A DNA stretch of 64,000 nucleotides from Phascolarctos cinereus (taxonomy: Eukaryota > Chordata > Mammalia > Diprotodontia > Phascolarctidae): NCBI RefSeq assembly GCF_002099425.1, contig NW_018344289.1:310001-374000 (forward strand), read 5' to 3'. Shown piece by piece: positions 33,467 to 46,209 of the stretch. Under the pieces are notes generated by a model. It was not told the origin of the DNA and did no database searches. It was given only the letters and a program-made list of their open reading frames with translations. Position 1 is the first letter of the stretch; each line of letters begins with the position of its first letter. A program made the translations under genes and the position numbers.

Positions 33467-33567
33467 GCATTTACACATATATATTTATGTATGTGTATAC
33501 ATGCATTGCACATACATATATATATACATATATATATATACATACATACATACATACATACATACAT
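33467..33567 (+). repeat. TA/CATA microsatellite
   Basis: Imperfect TATA/TACA text ending in a clean CATA tract (33541-33565). Confidence 0.9.
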
Positions 33568-35478
33568 GTCTTTCAGTCCTACATTTTATATGGATAATGT
33601 TCTGGGTAGAGTTTCATATTGGTACAATTTAGATAAGAACTGAAGAAATACACAGAAGGCTACCAAACATTTCTTTTCTCTACCATTCTATATCCTGAAT
33701 GGTACTCTGGGATCTCAGCTTCTACACTGCCTGTCTTGGACTCCTCTCCTTTGATTTACAAGTGCTGAGTTAGGACTTGGGGCTTTCATTTGAAAACATT
33801 GCCTTTAAACTCAAAATATAACAGGCATTGTTTCACAGTAAAGTCAGATCCATTCTTTTCTATCCTTATGGAAACAATCAGGTACAGTGCTCAACCAAAA
33901 CCTTTACCTACAGCAAATTTCAAGATTCAATTTGGTGGTCAAAAAATCCCAGACATAATACTAGAAAAGTTGAATCATATGTGTTTTATATGCCATTTGA
34001 TTATATGTGTGTGTGTGCTGTCTCTTCCATTAGAATGTAAGCCCCCTGAGAGTAATTACTGTTCAATTATTTTGTCTTTGTATCCAAAAGGCCCAGCATA
34101 GTGTCTGGCACAAAGAAGTAATAATAATTTATATATTACTTAAAGGCTGCAAAGTTTTACTTTACTTGTATGTTAATTTATTTATAGGAATTTAATTGTT
34201 TATACGTTTGATCAATGATAAGTTCAACCTTGAAGGAGAAAAATACCAGGAAATGCCAGCTTGACAGCAGTGTATGGAAATAGAGCCTGAGAGCAAAGCT
34301 TTGTCTTGGTGGTGATGGAGGAGTTGTGGGGTGACTATATGTATAAGATACACATAGAAGATATGGAATTATTTATCAAAAATTGGCAGGGCAACTCCCT
34401 TTTCCCATACTATTTATCTGTCTTGATCACTGAGTGAGCATGAGCCACATGGAGACTAAAGCACAAAGCAGAGCAAAAACCCCTATTCACCCTATCCTCA
34501 CAGTGTCTTTGAATTTACTTGCTAGTACCAACAAACCTACTTTACCTTAAAAAAAGAGAAAAAGAAAATAAATGGTTGACCAACTTATCCTTGCAGTGAT
34601 AGAAAGCTAAACATGTCAGTAACATCACACCACAATTCATCCTGAAACAGATAAAACATATAGCAAAGGAGGAAAAAAAACAAACTTGCAATCACAGAGA
34701 AAAACAGGCAAGAAGAAAATGTAGCAGGAAACAAAATATAAGAAATAAACAGTGGGGAATGAGGGCTTTGTTGTTGTTTTGTGGGAGCTTCAAATACACA
34801 CTTCCTTTTCCCTTCAAGTCTATCACCATAAAGGTCCAGATAAACAATTAAAAAAAAAACACAGAAGAGAACAACCTAAGCCTACGATAAGGAAGGCAAT
34901 CAGTGAAGGCAGCCTGGTTTAACTTGAAAAATTATTAGTCACTAGGAAAGTCAAAACACTTAAGAGCTGAGGAGGTGTGAGTCAAAGAGAAAAGGATAAC
35001 AGATTTATTTTTATATCCAGTTGACATTCCAGTTTACCAGCCAAGGACTGAGGTAATAACTTAAAAAACATCTTGAGAAATTTTCTTTCAGGAACAGTGT
35101 TACAAGAATAGAAAGGCCATGGTCCCTCTATAGGTAATCAAATATCTATTGAATTCTTAATTACCCAAAGGCATCTTTTTGTGTTTTAATCTGATCATCT
35201 TGCTTTACTGCTGCTTCAATTTTTAATATTACTTTTAAAAGTTTTACTGCAGAAATAGTAAATCATGAAAGTAAAGCTGCTTTACACTTCAAGTATTCAA
35301 GGCAATACAAAAGAAATTAACTAATCTCCTACATAGGTTGTTCTGAGTGCATTATCAGTGATAGCCAGGAATTTTAAGCTAATGGGAGCCTAGAAGTAGA
35401 TTTGATACATATTTACCCAAAAAAAAAATCTAAACTCATTTAAAATGAAAATAACACATTTTCAAAAATCTGATAATG
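33568..35478. other. Unassigned sequence with L2/MIR relics
   Basis: 34030-34120 (gaatgtaagccccctgagag, then ttgtctttgtatccaaaagg, then a 'gtgtctggcacaaag' stretch) is an L2-like 3' end. 34121-34180 (aataataatttatatattac, cttaaaggctgcaaag) is a MIR-like reverse piece. The rest (34181-35478) has no recognisable content; the 103-codon frame at 33790-34101 has no known domain and overlaps the L2-like piece. Confidence 0.45.
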
Positions 35479-38475
35479 AGAAGCAGATAGAAGATGGCAG
35501 AAAAAAGGCATGGCTTCACCTTAGCTCTCCCAAATTTTCTTCCAAAGAACTTTAAATAACTCCCCAAAACAAATTCTGGAATGACAGAATCCACTCTACA
35601 AAAGGACAGGACAAAAAAAATTTCCAGCCCAAAGCAACTCAGAAGGTTCCCAGGAAAGGTTTACAGCATAGGGATGAGAATGGAGCACAGGCCTACACAG
35701 GATGTACCAGAGCAGAATGGACCCCAGCAAACCAGTAGTAGGTCTTGGGACTAACCATATCAGCAATGGCAGCAGTAGATTCTGAACTCTTAGCCACAGA
35801 AGGTAAGGGGGTCAGACATATGGTCCTAATGACGTTACTAGGGTCCATTTGCTTACACTGGTTCCAAGACTCTTGTTGCATTGCCCATATGCGGATCTAG
35901 GTTGCAGTCCTGGGATGAGAAGTACTACCACACTAGATTTTGTGGCCACAGAGGAACAGGGACCCTAGTTTCAGGGTGGAAAAGTGTGCTTATTGCCACT
36001 TACAGACTAGAACACAAGACAGCAGTGACCACACCACTTTTTAAATAGTATCACTCTGGAAGAACTGAAAACTTACAGACCTCTAGAATTAGCTCTGAGA
36101 GTAGCAGCAAGAAAGGCTTGAAGACAAGCATTAATGAACACCCTAGGCAAAAATCCCCAGAGCATGAGTGAGTGCTTCCAAACATTTAAAGAACAATTAA
36201 TTCCAATATTACATAAACTATTTTGAAAAAATAAAGGAGTATGACCCAAATTCCTTTTATGCCACAAATATGATGCTGATTCCTAAACCAGGAAGAGCTA
36301 AAACAGAGAAAGAACATTATGCGCCAATTTCCCTAATGAATATCTAGGCAAAAATTTTGAACAAAATACCATTAAGGCAATTACAGCAATATATCACAAG
36401 AATTATACATTATGACCAGATAAAATTTATACCTGCAATGCAGGGTTGGTTCAGTATTGGGAAAGCTATAAATATAATTGACTATATCAATAACAAAACC
36501 AACAGAAATCATGATTATCTCAATAGATGCAGAAAAAAGTTTTTGACAAAATACAGCCCACATTCCTATTATAACCACTAGAGAGAATAGGAGTAAAGAT
36601 AGTGTTCCTTGAAATGATAAATTATATCTATCTAACACCATTAGCAAAATTTATCTGTAATAGGGGTTTGCTAGAAACCTTACCAATAAGATCAGGGATG
36701 AAGCAAGGATGCTCCTCATCACCACTTTTATTCAATGTAATATTAGAAATGTTAGCTGTAGCATTGAGAAGAAAAAGAAAATGAAGGAAATAAATAGGCA
36801 ATGAGGCAATAAAACTATCTCTTCAGATGACATGATGGTGTACTTAAAGAATCCTAGAGAATCCAGGAAAAAAAAGCTACTTGAAATAATAAACAACATT
36901 AGCAAAGCTGTAGAATATAAAATAAACCCACATAAATCATCAATTCTTTATATGACTAATAAAGCCCAACAGCAAGAGATAGAAAAAGAAATTCCATTTA
37001 AAATAACTGTAAACAACATAAGTACTTAGGAGTGTATATGCCAAGAGAAATCCAGGAACTATATAAACACAATAACAAAATACTTTTCACACAAGTAAAG
37101 TCAGATCAAAATAATTGGAAAAATATCAATTGCTCATGGAGTAGTCAGAGCTAATATAAATAAAAAAAATGAAAATTCTGTCTAACATAATCTACCTATT
37201 CATTCTCATACTAGTCAAGTTAACAAAAACTTTATAGAGCTAGAAAAAATAACAACAAAATTCATCTTCAGGAACAAAAGTTCAAGAATAACAAGGGAAT
37301 TAAAGGAAAAAAATACAAGGGAAGGTGATTTGCCAATACCAGATTTCAAACTATATTATAAAGCAGTAATTATCAAAACTATCTGGTACTGGCTAAAAAA
37401 TAGAGTGGAGGATCAGTGGAATAGATTAGGTACACAAGGCATAGTAGTCAATGATGATAGAAACTTAGTGTTTGATAAACCCCAAAACACCAGCTTTTGG
37501 GATAAGAACTCACTATTTCACAAAGAAAAATTGCTGGGAAAATTGGAAAACAATAGGATACAAACTACATATAGACAAACATCTCATACAGTATACCAAG
37601 ATAAGGACAAAATGAGTGCATGATTTAGACATAAAGGGTGACAACAGAAGAGAATTAGAAGAGCAAGGAATAGTCTACCTGTTAGATGTATGGAAAGAAG
37701 AATCCATGACTAAACAAAATAGAGAACATTACAAAATACAAAATAGATAATTTTGATTATAATAAATTAAAAAAGTATTTGTACAAACAAAACTAATGCA
37801 AACAAGATTAGAAGGAAAGCAAAAAGCTGGGAAATAATCTTAACATCTAGTGTCTGTGGAAAAGGCCTCATTTCTAATATACAGAGAGTATTGAGTCAAA
37901 TTTATAAGAATACAAGTTGTTCCACAATTGATAAATGGTCAAAGCATATGAAAAGGCAGTTTCAGATGAAGAAATTAAAGCTATTTATAGTGATATAAAA
38001 ATACTCTAAATCACTATTGATTAGAGAAATGCAAATAAAAACAACTCTGTGGTACCATACCACGCCTATCAGACTAGCTAATATGACAAAAATGAAAATG
38101 ATAAATGTTGGAGAGGGTGAGGGAAATTGGGACAGTAATGCATTGTTTGATGGAGTTGTGAACTGATCCAACCATTCTGGAGAGAAATTTGGAACTATGC
38201 CTAAAGGAATATAAAACTGTGCATAGCCTTTGATCCAGCAATACCATTACCAGGTCTGTGTCCCAAAGAGATTATGAAAAGGGGAAAAAGGACCTACATG
38301 TGCAAAAATATTTATATTAGTCCTTTTCATGGTGGCAAAATATTGGAAACTGAGTTGATGCCCATTAATTGGAGAATGTCTGAGCAAGTTGAGGTGTATG
38401 AGTGTAGTGTAATGCTATTGTACAATAAGAAATGATGAACAGTCAAATTTTAGAAAATCCTGGAAAGATTTAAAG
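35479..38475 (+). mobile_element. L1-E: 5'UTR fused directly to ORF2 (ORF1 and endonuclease missing)
   Basis: 35479-36173 is a 5'UTR of the HAL-type family: agatggcag start, ccttagctctcccaaatttt, caaattctggaatgacagaa, and late in the UTR ctggaagaactgaaaactta. At about 36174 it passes straight into mid-ORF2 (ttccaaacatttaaagaaca), which continues to about 38475, just short of the ORF2 end. The last part of the 5'UTR, ORF1, the spacer, the endonuclease and the start of RT are absent. It shows that a HAL-type 5'UTR also occurs on an ORF2-bearing element. The junction could come from a spliced RNA, template switching or a genomic deletion. Confidence 0.75.
36174..38475 (+). pseudogene. L1-E ORF2 (RT to C-terminus), broken
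   Basis: Begins at the [15 protein letters not shown]-type region ahead of RT motif 1. Identifiable pieces are 36357-36581 ([17 protein letters not shown]-type text), 36602-36784 (GMKQGCSSSPLLFNVILEM, motif B), the FADD region lost to a small deletion near 36820, 36832-37029 and 37330-37623 (LPIPDFKLYYKAVIIKTIWY). The Trp codon TGG of the zinc-knuckle tail is kept (38178). Many indels; it looks older than L1-D. Confidence 0.82.
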
Positions 38476-38571
38476 GAACTATCAGAGCCCATAGTTAGAT
38501 TATAAGAATCTGAGCAGTAGCTAGATGGTAAGAATCTGAGCAAGAATCTGAGAATCTAAGCAGTATATAGT
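38476..38571 (+). repeat. Short direct repeats (aagaatctgagca)
   Basis: The phrase aagaatctgagca occurs at about 38505, 38530 and 38544, with degraded copies to 38566, at the junction between L1-E and a reverse L1 fragment. It looks like local duplication at a breakpoint. Confidence 0.6.
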
Positions 38572-38695
38572 ATTCTTTCTCTGGTTTGGCTCTTCCTAGT
38601 TTAGTTATGAGCACCATATTTGTATCATAAAAAAAAAGTTGGTAGGAATCCTTCTTCTCCTATTTCCCTAAATAATATTGGAATTATTTTTCTTT
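38572..38695 (-). mobile_element. Small L1 ORF2 fragment, reverse
   Basis: The + strand text (ttctctggtttggctcttcc, gagcaccatatttgtatcat) aligns with 41312-41455 of L1-F, which is the reverse complement of ORF2 near the start of RT. It is the same ORF2 region at which L1-E begins (36178-36310), in opposite orientation. It is separate from L1-F, whose 3' end starts at 38696. Confidence 0.75.
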
Positions 38696-41600
38696 AACTA
38701 TTTTTTATTAATTTATTTTGATTTATCAACATTCATTTAGATAAGCTTTTGAGTTTCAAATTTTTCTCCCCCTCACTCCACACCTCCCTCCCCAAGACAG
38801 CTCACAATCTGATATAGGTTATACATATATATTCCTATTAAACGTATTGTCCCACTAGTGATGTTGTAAGGAGGAATTAGGACCAATAGGAGAAACCACT
38901 AGAAAGAGGAAACAAAACACAACAGAAGAAAAACAATAGAAAATAGTATGCTTCAAACTTAATTTAAAGTCCATAGTTTTTTCTTTGGATGTGGATATCA
39001 TTTTCCATCATGAGGACTTTACTTAGATCGGTGTATTGCTGAGAAAAGTTAAGTCTATCAATTTTTGTCATCACACAACAAAGCTGTTACTGTGTACAAT
39101 GTTCTCCTGGTTCTACTCACCTCACTCAGCATCAAACCATAAAAGTCTTTATAAGTTTTGCTGAAGTCTGCCTGTTCCTCATTTCTTATAGCACAATAGT
39201 ATTTAATTATATTCATATACCACAACTTTCTCAACCATTCCCCAACTGATGGGTATCCCCTCAATTTCCAATTCTTTGCCACCACAAAAAGGGCTGCTAT
39301 AAATATTTTTGTACATGTTGTCCTTTTCCCATTTGTATGATCTCTTTGGGATACAGCCCCAGAAGTGTTATTGCTGGGTCAAAAGTTATGCACATTTTTA
39401 TAGCCCTTTGGGCATAATTCAAAATTGCTCTCCAAAATGGATGGATCAGTTCACAACTCCACCAACAATGCATTAGTGTTCCAATTTTCCCACATCTTCT
39501 CCAACATTTATCATTTTTTTTGCTTTGTCATAGTGGCTAATCTAATAGGTGTGAGGTGGTACCTCAGAGTTGTTTTTATTTACATTTCTCTGATTAATAG
39601 TGATTAAAAGCATTTTTTCGTATGACTATTGAAGACTTTACTTTCTTCACCTAACAACTGCCTATCCATATTCTTTGATCATTTATCAATTAAGAATGAC
39701 TTGTATTCTTATGAATTTGACCAAATTCTCTATATATTTTAGAAATGAGGCCCTTATCAGAGAGACCAGTTGTAAATTTTTTTCCCCAGTTTTCTACCCT
39801 CCCTCTAACATTGACTGCATTGGCTTTGTTTATGCAAAAACTTTCCAATTTAAGGTAATCAAAGTTATCTCATTTTGCATTTCATAATGTTCTCTATCTC
39901 CTGTTTAATCATGAATGCTTCTGTTCTCTATAAATCTGATAGGTTAACAATTCCTTGCACTCCCACTTTGCTTACATTATCAGTCTTTATATCAAAATCA
40001 TGAACCCATTTTGACTTTATTTTTGCATACAGTGTGAGATTTGGGTCTATTCCTAGTTTCTGCCATACTCTTTTCCAGTTCTCCCAGCAGTTTTTTGTTA
40101 AAGAGTGAGTTCTTATCCCAGAAGGTGGGGTCGTTGGGTTTATCAAATAATAGATTACTGTAGTCAATAACTACTATAGTTTGCATATTTAACCTATTCC
40201 ACTGATCCACCACTCTATTTCTTAGCCAGCACCAAGCAGTTTTGATGATTGCTGCTTTTATAATACAATTTTATAATAAAATCTGGAATGGCTAGGCCAA
40301 CTTCCCCTGCATTTCTTTTCATTAGTTCCCTTGATATTCTGGACCTTTTTTTCTTCCAAATGAATCTTGTTATTTTTTCCTAACTCTATAAAATAATTTT
40401 TTGGTAGTTTGATTCATATGGCACTGAATAAGTAAATTAGCTTAGGTAGAGTTATAGTTTTTATTATATTAGCTTGGCTTACCCAAGAGCAAGTGATATT
40501 TTTCCAATTATTTAGATCTCACTTTATTTGTGTGAAAAGTGTTTTGTAATTGTGTTCATATAGTTCCTGGGCTTTTTTCAGGATGTAGACTTCTAAAAAT
40601 TTTATAATATCTACAGTAAGATTAAATGGAATTTCTCTTTCTACCTCTTGCTGTTGGGCTTTGTTGGTATATATAGAAATGCTGATTTTGTGGGTTTATT
40701 TTATAGTCTGCAACTTTGCTAAAGTTGTCTATTATTTCAAGTAATATTTTACTTTATTTTCTAGGATTCTCTATGGATATCATCATGTCATCTGCAAAGA
40801 GTGATAGCTTTGTTTCTTCTTTGCTTATTCTAATACCTTCAATTTCTTTTTCTTCTCTTATTGCTAAAGCTAACATTTCCAGTACAATATTGAACAACAG
40901 TGGTGATAATGGACATCTTTGTTTCACCCCTGATCTTATTGGAAATGCTTCTAGCTTGTCCCCATTAATATATGCTTGCTGAAGGTTTTAGATAGATGCT
41001 ATTTATTATTTTAAGGAAGACTCCATTTATACTATGCTCTTCTAGTGTTTTTAATAGGAATGGGTGTTATTTTGTCAAAAGCTTTTTCTGCATCTATTGA
41101 GATGACATGTGGTTTCTGTTGGTTTTGTTGTTGCTATGATCAATTTTGCTGATAGTTTTTCTAATATTGAACCAGCCCTGCATTCCTGGTATAAATTCTA
41201 CCTGGTCATAGTGTATTATTCTTGTGATAAGTTGCTGTAATATATTTGCTAATGTTTAATTTCAAATTTTTGCATCTATATTCATTAGGGAAATTGTTCT
41301 ATAATTTTCTTTCTCTGTTTTGACTCTTCATGGTTTAGGTATCAGCACCATATTTGCATCATAAAAAGAATTTGGTAAAATTGCTTCTTCACCTCTTTTC
41401 CAAAATAGTCTATATAGCATTAGAATTAATTGTTCTTTAAATGTATGATATAATTTGTTTGTAAATCCATCTGACCCTGGAGATTTTTTCCTAGAGTTCA
41501 TCAATGGCTTTTTAAATTACCTTTTCTGAGATGGGGTTATGTCAGTACTTCCCCTTCTTTTAATCTATGCAATTTATATTTTTGTAAATATGTATCCATT

Positions 41601-43092
41601 TCACTTGAATTGTCAAATTTATTGGCATATAGTTGGGCAAAATAATTCTAATTATTGTTTTAATTTCCTCTTCCTTGTGGTGCTTCCCCTTTTCATTCTT
41701 GATACTAGTAATTTGGTTTTCTCTTTCTTTTTTTAATTAAATTAACAAAGTTTTATGTATTTTTTTCATAAAACCAGTTCTTAGTTTTATTTATTATTTC
41801 AATAGTTTCCTTAATTTCAATTTTATTAATTTTTCATTTGCTTTTAAATATTTCTAATTTGATGTTTAATTGAGGATTTTTAATTTGTTCCTTTTCTAGT
41901 TTTTTTTTTAGTTATATCCCCAATTCATTGATCTTCTCTTTTTCTATTTTATTTATGTAAGCATTTAGAGACATGAAACTTCCCCTAAGAATTGATTTTG
42001 CTGCATCCCATAAGTTTTGGTATGTTGTCTCATTATTGTCATTCTCTTGAATGAAATTATGATTGTTTCTATGATTTGTTGTTTGACCCAATCATTTTTT
42101 AGGATTAGATTATTTAGTTTCCAATTATCTTTTAGTCTATCTTTCCATGGCCCTTTATTACATATAATTTTTATTGCATCATGATCTGAAAAGGATGCAT
42201 TTAATATTTCTGCCTTTCTGCTTTGGATTATGAGGTTTTTATGCCCTAGAACATGGTCAGTATTTTGTGTATGTGCCACGTACACTTGAGAAAAAAAGTA
42301 TATTCCTTTGTATCCCCATTCATTTTTCTCCAGAGGTCTATCATACCTAACTTTTCTAATATTCTATTCAGCCTCTTAACTTCTTTATTGTTTGCTTTGT
42401 GGTCAGATTTATCTAGTTCAGAGAGTGGGAGGTAGAGGATCCCCACTAGTATAGTTTTGCTGTCTATTTCTTCCTGTAATTCCCTGAACTTCTCTAAGAA
42501 TTAGTGTGTTATATATCATTTGGTGCATATATGTTTAGTAATTATATCACTTCATTGTCTATGGTGCCTTTTAGCAGGATGTTGTTTCCTTCCTTATCTC
42601 TTTTGATAACATCTGTTTTTGCTTTTGCTTTGTCTGATATCAGGATTGCTACTCCTGCTTTTTTTTTTTTACTTCAATTGAAGCATAATATATTCTGCTT
42701 CAGACTTTTCCCTTTTCCCTTTGTGTGTTACTCTTTTTCAAATGAGTTTCCTGCAAACAACATATTGTAGGATTATCATTTTTAATCCATTTTGCTATCT
42801 GCTTCCATTTTATGGGAGAGTTCATCCCATTCACATTGACAGCTATGATTACTATCTGTGTCTTTCTCTCCATCCTTCCTCCATCCCTTATTTATGCTTT
42901 CTCCTTTCTCCTTCTCCCTTCTCACTAGTGTTTTGCTTTTGACCACCTCCTCCCTCAGTCTCTCCTCCCTTCTGTTAGTCTGTTCCCTTTTCTTCCCCTT
43001 TACCCTTACTGCTTCTTCCTTTTCCTCTATCCCCCCACCCTTTTCTTTCCTCTTTTCCCTCCTACTGCCTATAGGGCAAGTTAGATTTCTGA
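38696..43092 (-). mobile_element. L1-F: LINE-1, reverse, ORF2 nearly whole
   Basis: On the - strand it runs from the inter-ORF spacer (43092, tagaaatctaacttgcccta type) through ORF2 (42873-39058) and the 3'UTR to a T-rich end at 38696 (reverse of the A tail). It is 5'-truncated, so ORF1 is absent. The spacer's polypurine sequence appears here as the C/T-rich 42880-43070. No convincing target-site duplication was found. Confidence 0.87.
39058..42873 (-). pseudogene. L1-F ORF2, full span, broken
   Basis: ATG at 42873 gives MERKTQIVIIAVNVNGMNSP-type text. The endonuclease LQETHL motif is kept (near 42760). The RT region lies about 41300-40700 (reverse of 'gcagatgacatgatg' near 40790, so FADD is kept). 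The C-terminus ends at 39058 with RRTLYTVTALLCDDKN. Open blocks include 42446-42246, 42285-41965, 40213-39928 and 39285-39058. The span of about 3.8 kb is the normal ORF2 length; numerous frameshifts make it non-functional. Confidence 0.85.
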
Positions 43093-44218
43093 TCTTTTTC
43101 AAATTATTTAGATTTGACTTTATATGCCATGTTTATTCCTGTTATGATATTTTCTGTACTTTTAGTGGCCAATAAAGGATAGTGACCATAACACTTACTG
43201 CTTACTCTATCTTGCCTCCCATATGGGGGAATATCCGAAATACTTTCAAAAGTTTATTTTGGCTATATTTCTAGGTTGTCTACTCACTAATACCCATCCC
43301 CCTCTCTACATGACCAAATCTACCTCCTTGTATTTCTTCAAGTATGACATTTGTTGCTTCATCTCCTTAACCTTGCAAAGGCTTTTCCTGCATACTAGAA
43401 TGATCTCCCTCACCTTTTACTCTGGAATTCCAATTTCAATGAATCTCAGTTCAAATGATACTTCTCTCTTTAAAACTGTTATTTCTATGTTCCAAATTTT
43501 TTAGGAAATGACCCCATAATTCCTCTAAATTTTTAGTGTGTGCTGATATGTGAATATTTTATGTTTTTTTCTAGTAGAATGCCAATTCCATCAGGGAAGG
43601 AGTATCTCACTTTTGTATCCATATCTCTAACGGGCACAGAGCAGGTGCTTAATAGATGTTGGTTAATTGCTCAATTGACAAAAGGCCTTTCAAATCTACA
43701 GTCACTTGGCTTGAACATGAATGTGACAAAAATTGAACTTCTTGACTCATTTTCATAAATTACCCAATTCCATTCTCAAATTCTGTATTTTCAAATTGTC
43801 TAACAACTTTGAATAGTACAACATAATCGTAGACATAAGGGTCATGGAATCAGCTTTGACTACACTTTCATTTCTTCTCCAGGATGCAGCTTAGTTATAC
43901 TAATTTTTTTCTTTCTATTTATGACTACGATTATATTCTATTTCCATGATCACAACCATAACTTTCATCTGAGTCTAATCCACCATGAAAACAGATGACT
44001 TTAAGTTTCGCTCTTGCTACTGTATTTTCTTCGATTCCATATTCTGCTTGACCTAATCATTCATATGAAGAGTAGCAGGAATCATGTATCTAAAGTGACA
44101 TTCTGATAATGTCAATTATTTTTAAGTCTCTGAGATATTTCTCCTCAAATTTTGAGGGAAAACTTTGACAAGCAAGAGGGTATGTAAATGCATCTTGGGA
44201 AACAAAATTTTATTTGTT
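43093..44218. other. Unassigned sequence with an L2-like relic
   Basis: 43300-43670 reads like an L2 3' region (cttttcctgcatactagaat, ggaattccaatttcaatgaa, then ttgtatccatatctctaacg, gggcacagagcaggtgctta, atagatgttgg). The rest shows no coding signature. Confidence 0.45.
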
Positions 44219-44311
44219 TATATATATATATACATATATGTATATATATATACATATATGTATATATATATACATATACACATATACATATATGTATATA
44301 TATATATATAC
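44219..44311 (+). repeat. TATA/CATA microsatellite
   Basis: Repeats of tatatatacatatatg and variants, about 93 bp, AT-rich and partly palindromic. Confidence 0.93.
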
Positions 44312-44548
44312 TGTGAGAGGGGCAATTGATCATTTAATGAATGACAACAGGTTATCTGCTACTAATGATCGATCTGTTATGAATTGTTAATCACATGAAT
44401 TAAATAATAACACAATTTGCATACTAGTTCCTTCAATAGAAATCTCTGAATATGAGCAAAGAAGCCAAAAATGTGTCTTATTTTACCAACATTAGAAAAT
44501 GGCCACAAACATGGGTACACACATACACACACACAATTCTCTATTCTA

Positions 44549-45531
44549 TCTTTCTTTGGTAACAAAGAAGATCAAAATATAAAACCAGAAGAAGACACAA
44601 CAGTCAAAGCTCCTACATCCAAAGCCTCCAAGAAAAATGTGAATTGGTCCCAGGCTATGGGAGATATCAAAAAGGATTTTGAAAAGCAAGTGAGAAAAGT
44701 AGAGGAAAAATTGAGAATGATGCAAGAAAATCATGAAAAGCAAGTCAACACCTTGCTAAAGGAGAACCAAAAAAATACTAAAGAAAATAACACCGTAAAA
44801 AGTAGCCTAACTCAAACGACAAAAGAAGTGCACAAACTCAATGAGGAAAAGAATGCCTTAAAAAGCAAAATTGGCCAAATGGAAAAGGAAGTTCAAAAGC
44901 TTATGGAAGAAAATATTGCCTTAAAAATTACAACGGAGCAATTGGAAGATAGTGACTTTATGAGAAATCAAGACATTGCAAAACAAATCCAAAAGAATGA
45001 AAAAACAGAAGACAATGTGAAATATCTCATTGGAAAAACAACTGACCTGGAAAATAGATGCAAGGGAGAGAATTTAAAAATTATTGGACTATCTGAAAGC
45101 CATGATCAAAAATAAGATCCTAGACATCGTCTTTCAAGAAATTATCAAGGAAAACTGCCCTGATATTTTAGAACCAGAGGGAAAAACAGAAAATAGAATA
45201 TTGTAGCCAAATTCCAGAGTTCCCAGGTCAAGGACAAAATATTGCAAGCAGACAGAAAGAAGCAATTCACATATTATGGAAACACAATTAGGATAACACA
45301 AGATTTGGCAGCTTCTACATTAAGGGACCACAGGGCTTGGAATATAATATTCTAGAGGGCAAAAGAGATAGGATTACAACCAAGAATCACCTATGCAGAA
45401 AAACTGAGCATAATCCTTCAGGGTAAAAAATGGACATTCAGTGAAATAGAGGACTTTCAAACATTCTTGATGAAAAGACCAGAGATGAATAGAAAATTTG
45501 ACTTTCAGATACAAGACTCAAGAGAAACATA
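44549..45531 (+). pseudogene. HAL-4 ORF1, 5'-truncated
   Basis: A 214-codon frame (44471-45115) reads FFGNKEDQNIKPEED, then SKASKKNVNWSQAM, a coiled coil with 21-residue units (LKSKIGQMEKEVQKLMEEN), FMRNQDIAKQIQKNEKTEDN, YLIGKTTDLENR and ENLKIIGLSESHDQK, then a stop. The C-terminal domain continues in other frames to about 45531 (MKRPEMNRKFDFQIQDSRET-stop). It is the longest uninterrupted HAL ORF1 block here. The first 26 codons of the open frame are flanking DNA. Confidence 0.83.
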
Positions 45532-45686
45532 GAGAGGTAAACAGGAAAGAGAAATCTTAAGAGACTTATTAAGTTTGAACTGTTTAGATTCTGCATGGAA
45601 AGATGCTATTTGTAACTTATGAGTCCTTTATCAGTATTAAAGTAGTTTGAGAAAAAAAAATTATATGAATGTAGATCAATAGATCT

Positions 45687-45689
<3 letters not shown>

Positions 45690-45731
<42 letters not shown>
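45690..45731 (+). repeat. (GATA)n microsatellite inside HAL-4
   Basis: About ten GATA units between ORF1 and the 3' part, ahead of atggcagaggggtcagttga. Equivalent in position to the tract at 7798 in HAL-1. Confidence 0.94.
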
Positions 45732-45732
<1 letters not shown>

Positions 45733-46209
45733 GGCAGAGGGGTCAGTTGAAGATGAAGGGGTGATATCTATAGAATAAAATTAAGGGGTGAGAGAGGATT
45801 ATACTGGGAGAAGGGGAAAGGGAGAGGTAGAATGGGGTAAATTATCTCACCTAAAACAGACAAGAAAAGGGTTTTACACTGTAGGGGAAATGGGAGAAGG
45901 TGACAGCGAATGAGTGAATCTCATTCTCTAATTTGATTAAGTTGGAAATAATATACACACTCAGTTGGGTATGGAAATCAATCTTATCCTACAGAAAATA
46001 AGGGGGGAAGGGGACAAGAGAGCAGGAGGATGATAGAAGGGAGGGCATATTGGAGGAGAGGGTAATGAGAATCAAACATTTCTAAGGAGGGACAGGATCA
46101 AAAGAGAGAATAGAGAATAGAATAAATGGGGAGTGGGATAGGATGAAGGGAAATATACTTAGTTTTTCACATGACTGCTATGGAACAGTTTTACATGACT
46201 ACACAATTC

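Larger units (their letters stand above)
44540..46200 (+). mobile_element. HAL-4: half-L1 truncated at both ends
   Basis: It begins inside ORF1 (tctattctatctttctttgg) and stops in the 3' part (acagttttacatgact) without the G-rich end or poly(A). The short repeat acacaattc flanks it (44531-44539, 46201-46209), but part of that could be element sequence. It includes the GATA tract (45690-45731) at the HAL-specific position. Confidence 0.78.

Noticed and set aside
33790-34101. 103-codon frame as a possible host exon
   Set aside because: No known domain, no splice-site context that stands out, and its end overlaps an L2-like relic.
44219-44311. CRISPR-like or origin-like repeat array
   Set aside because: Simple TATA/CATA microsatellite without spacers in a vertebrate genome.
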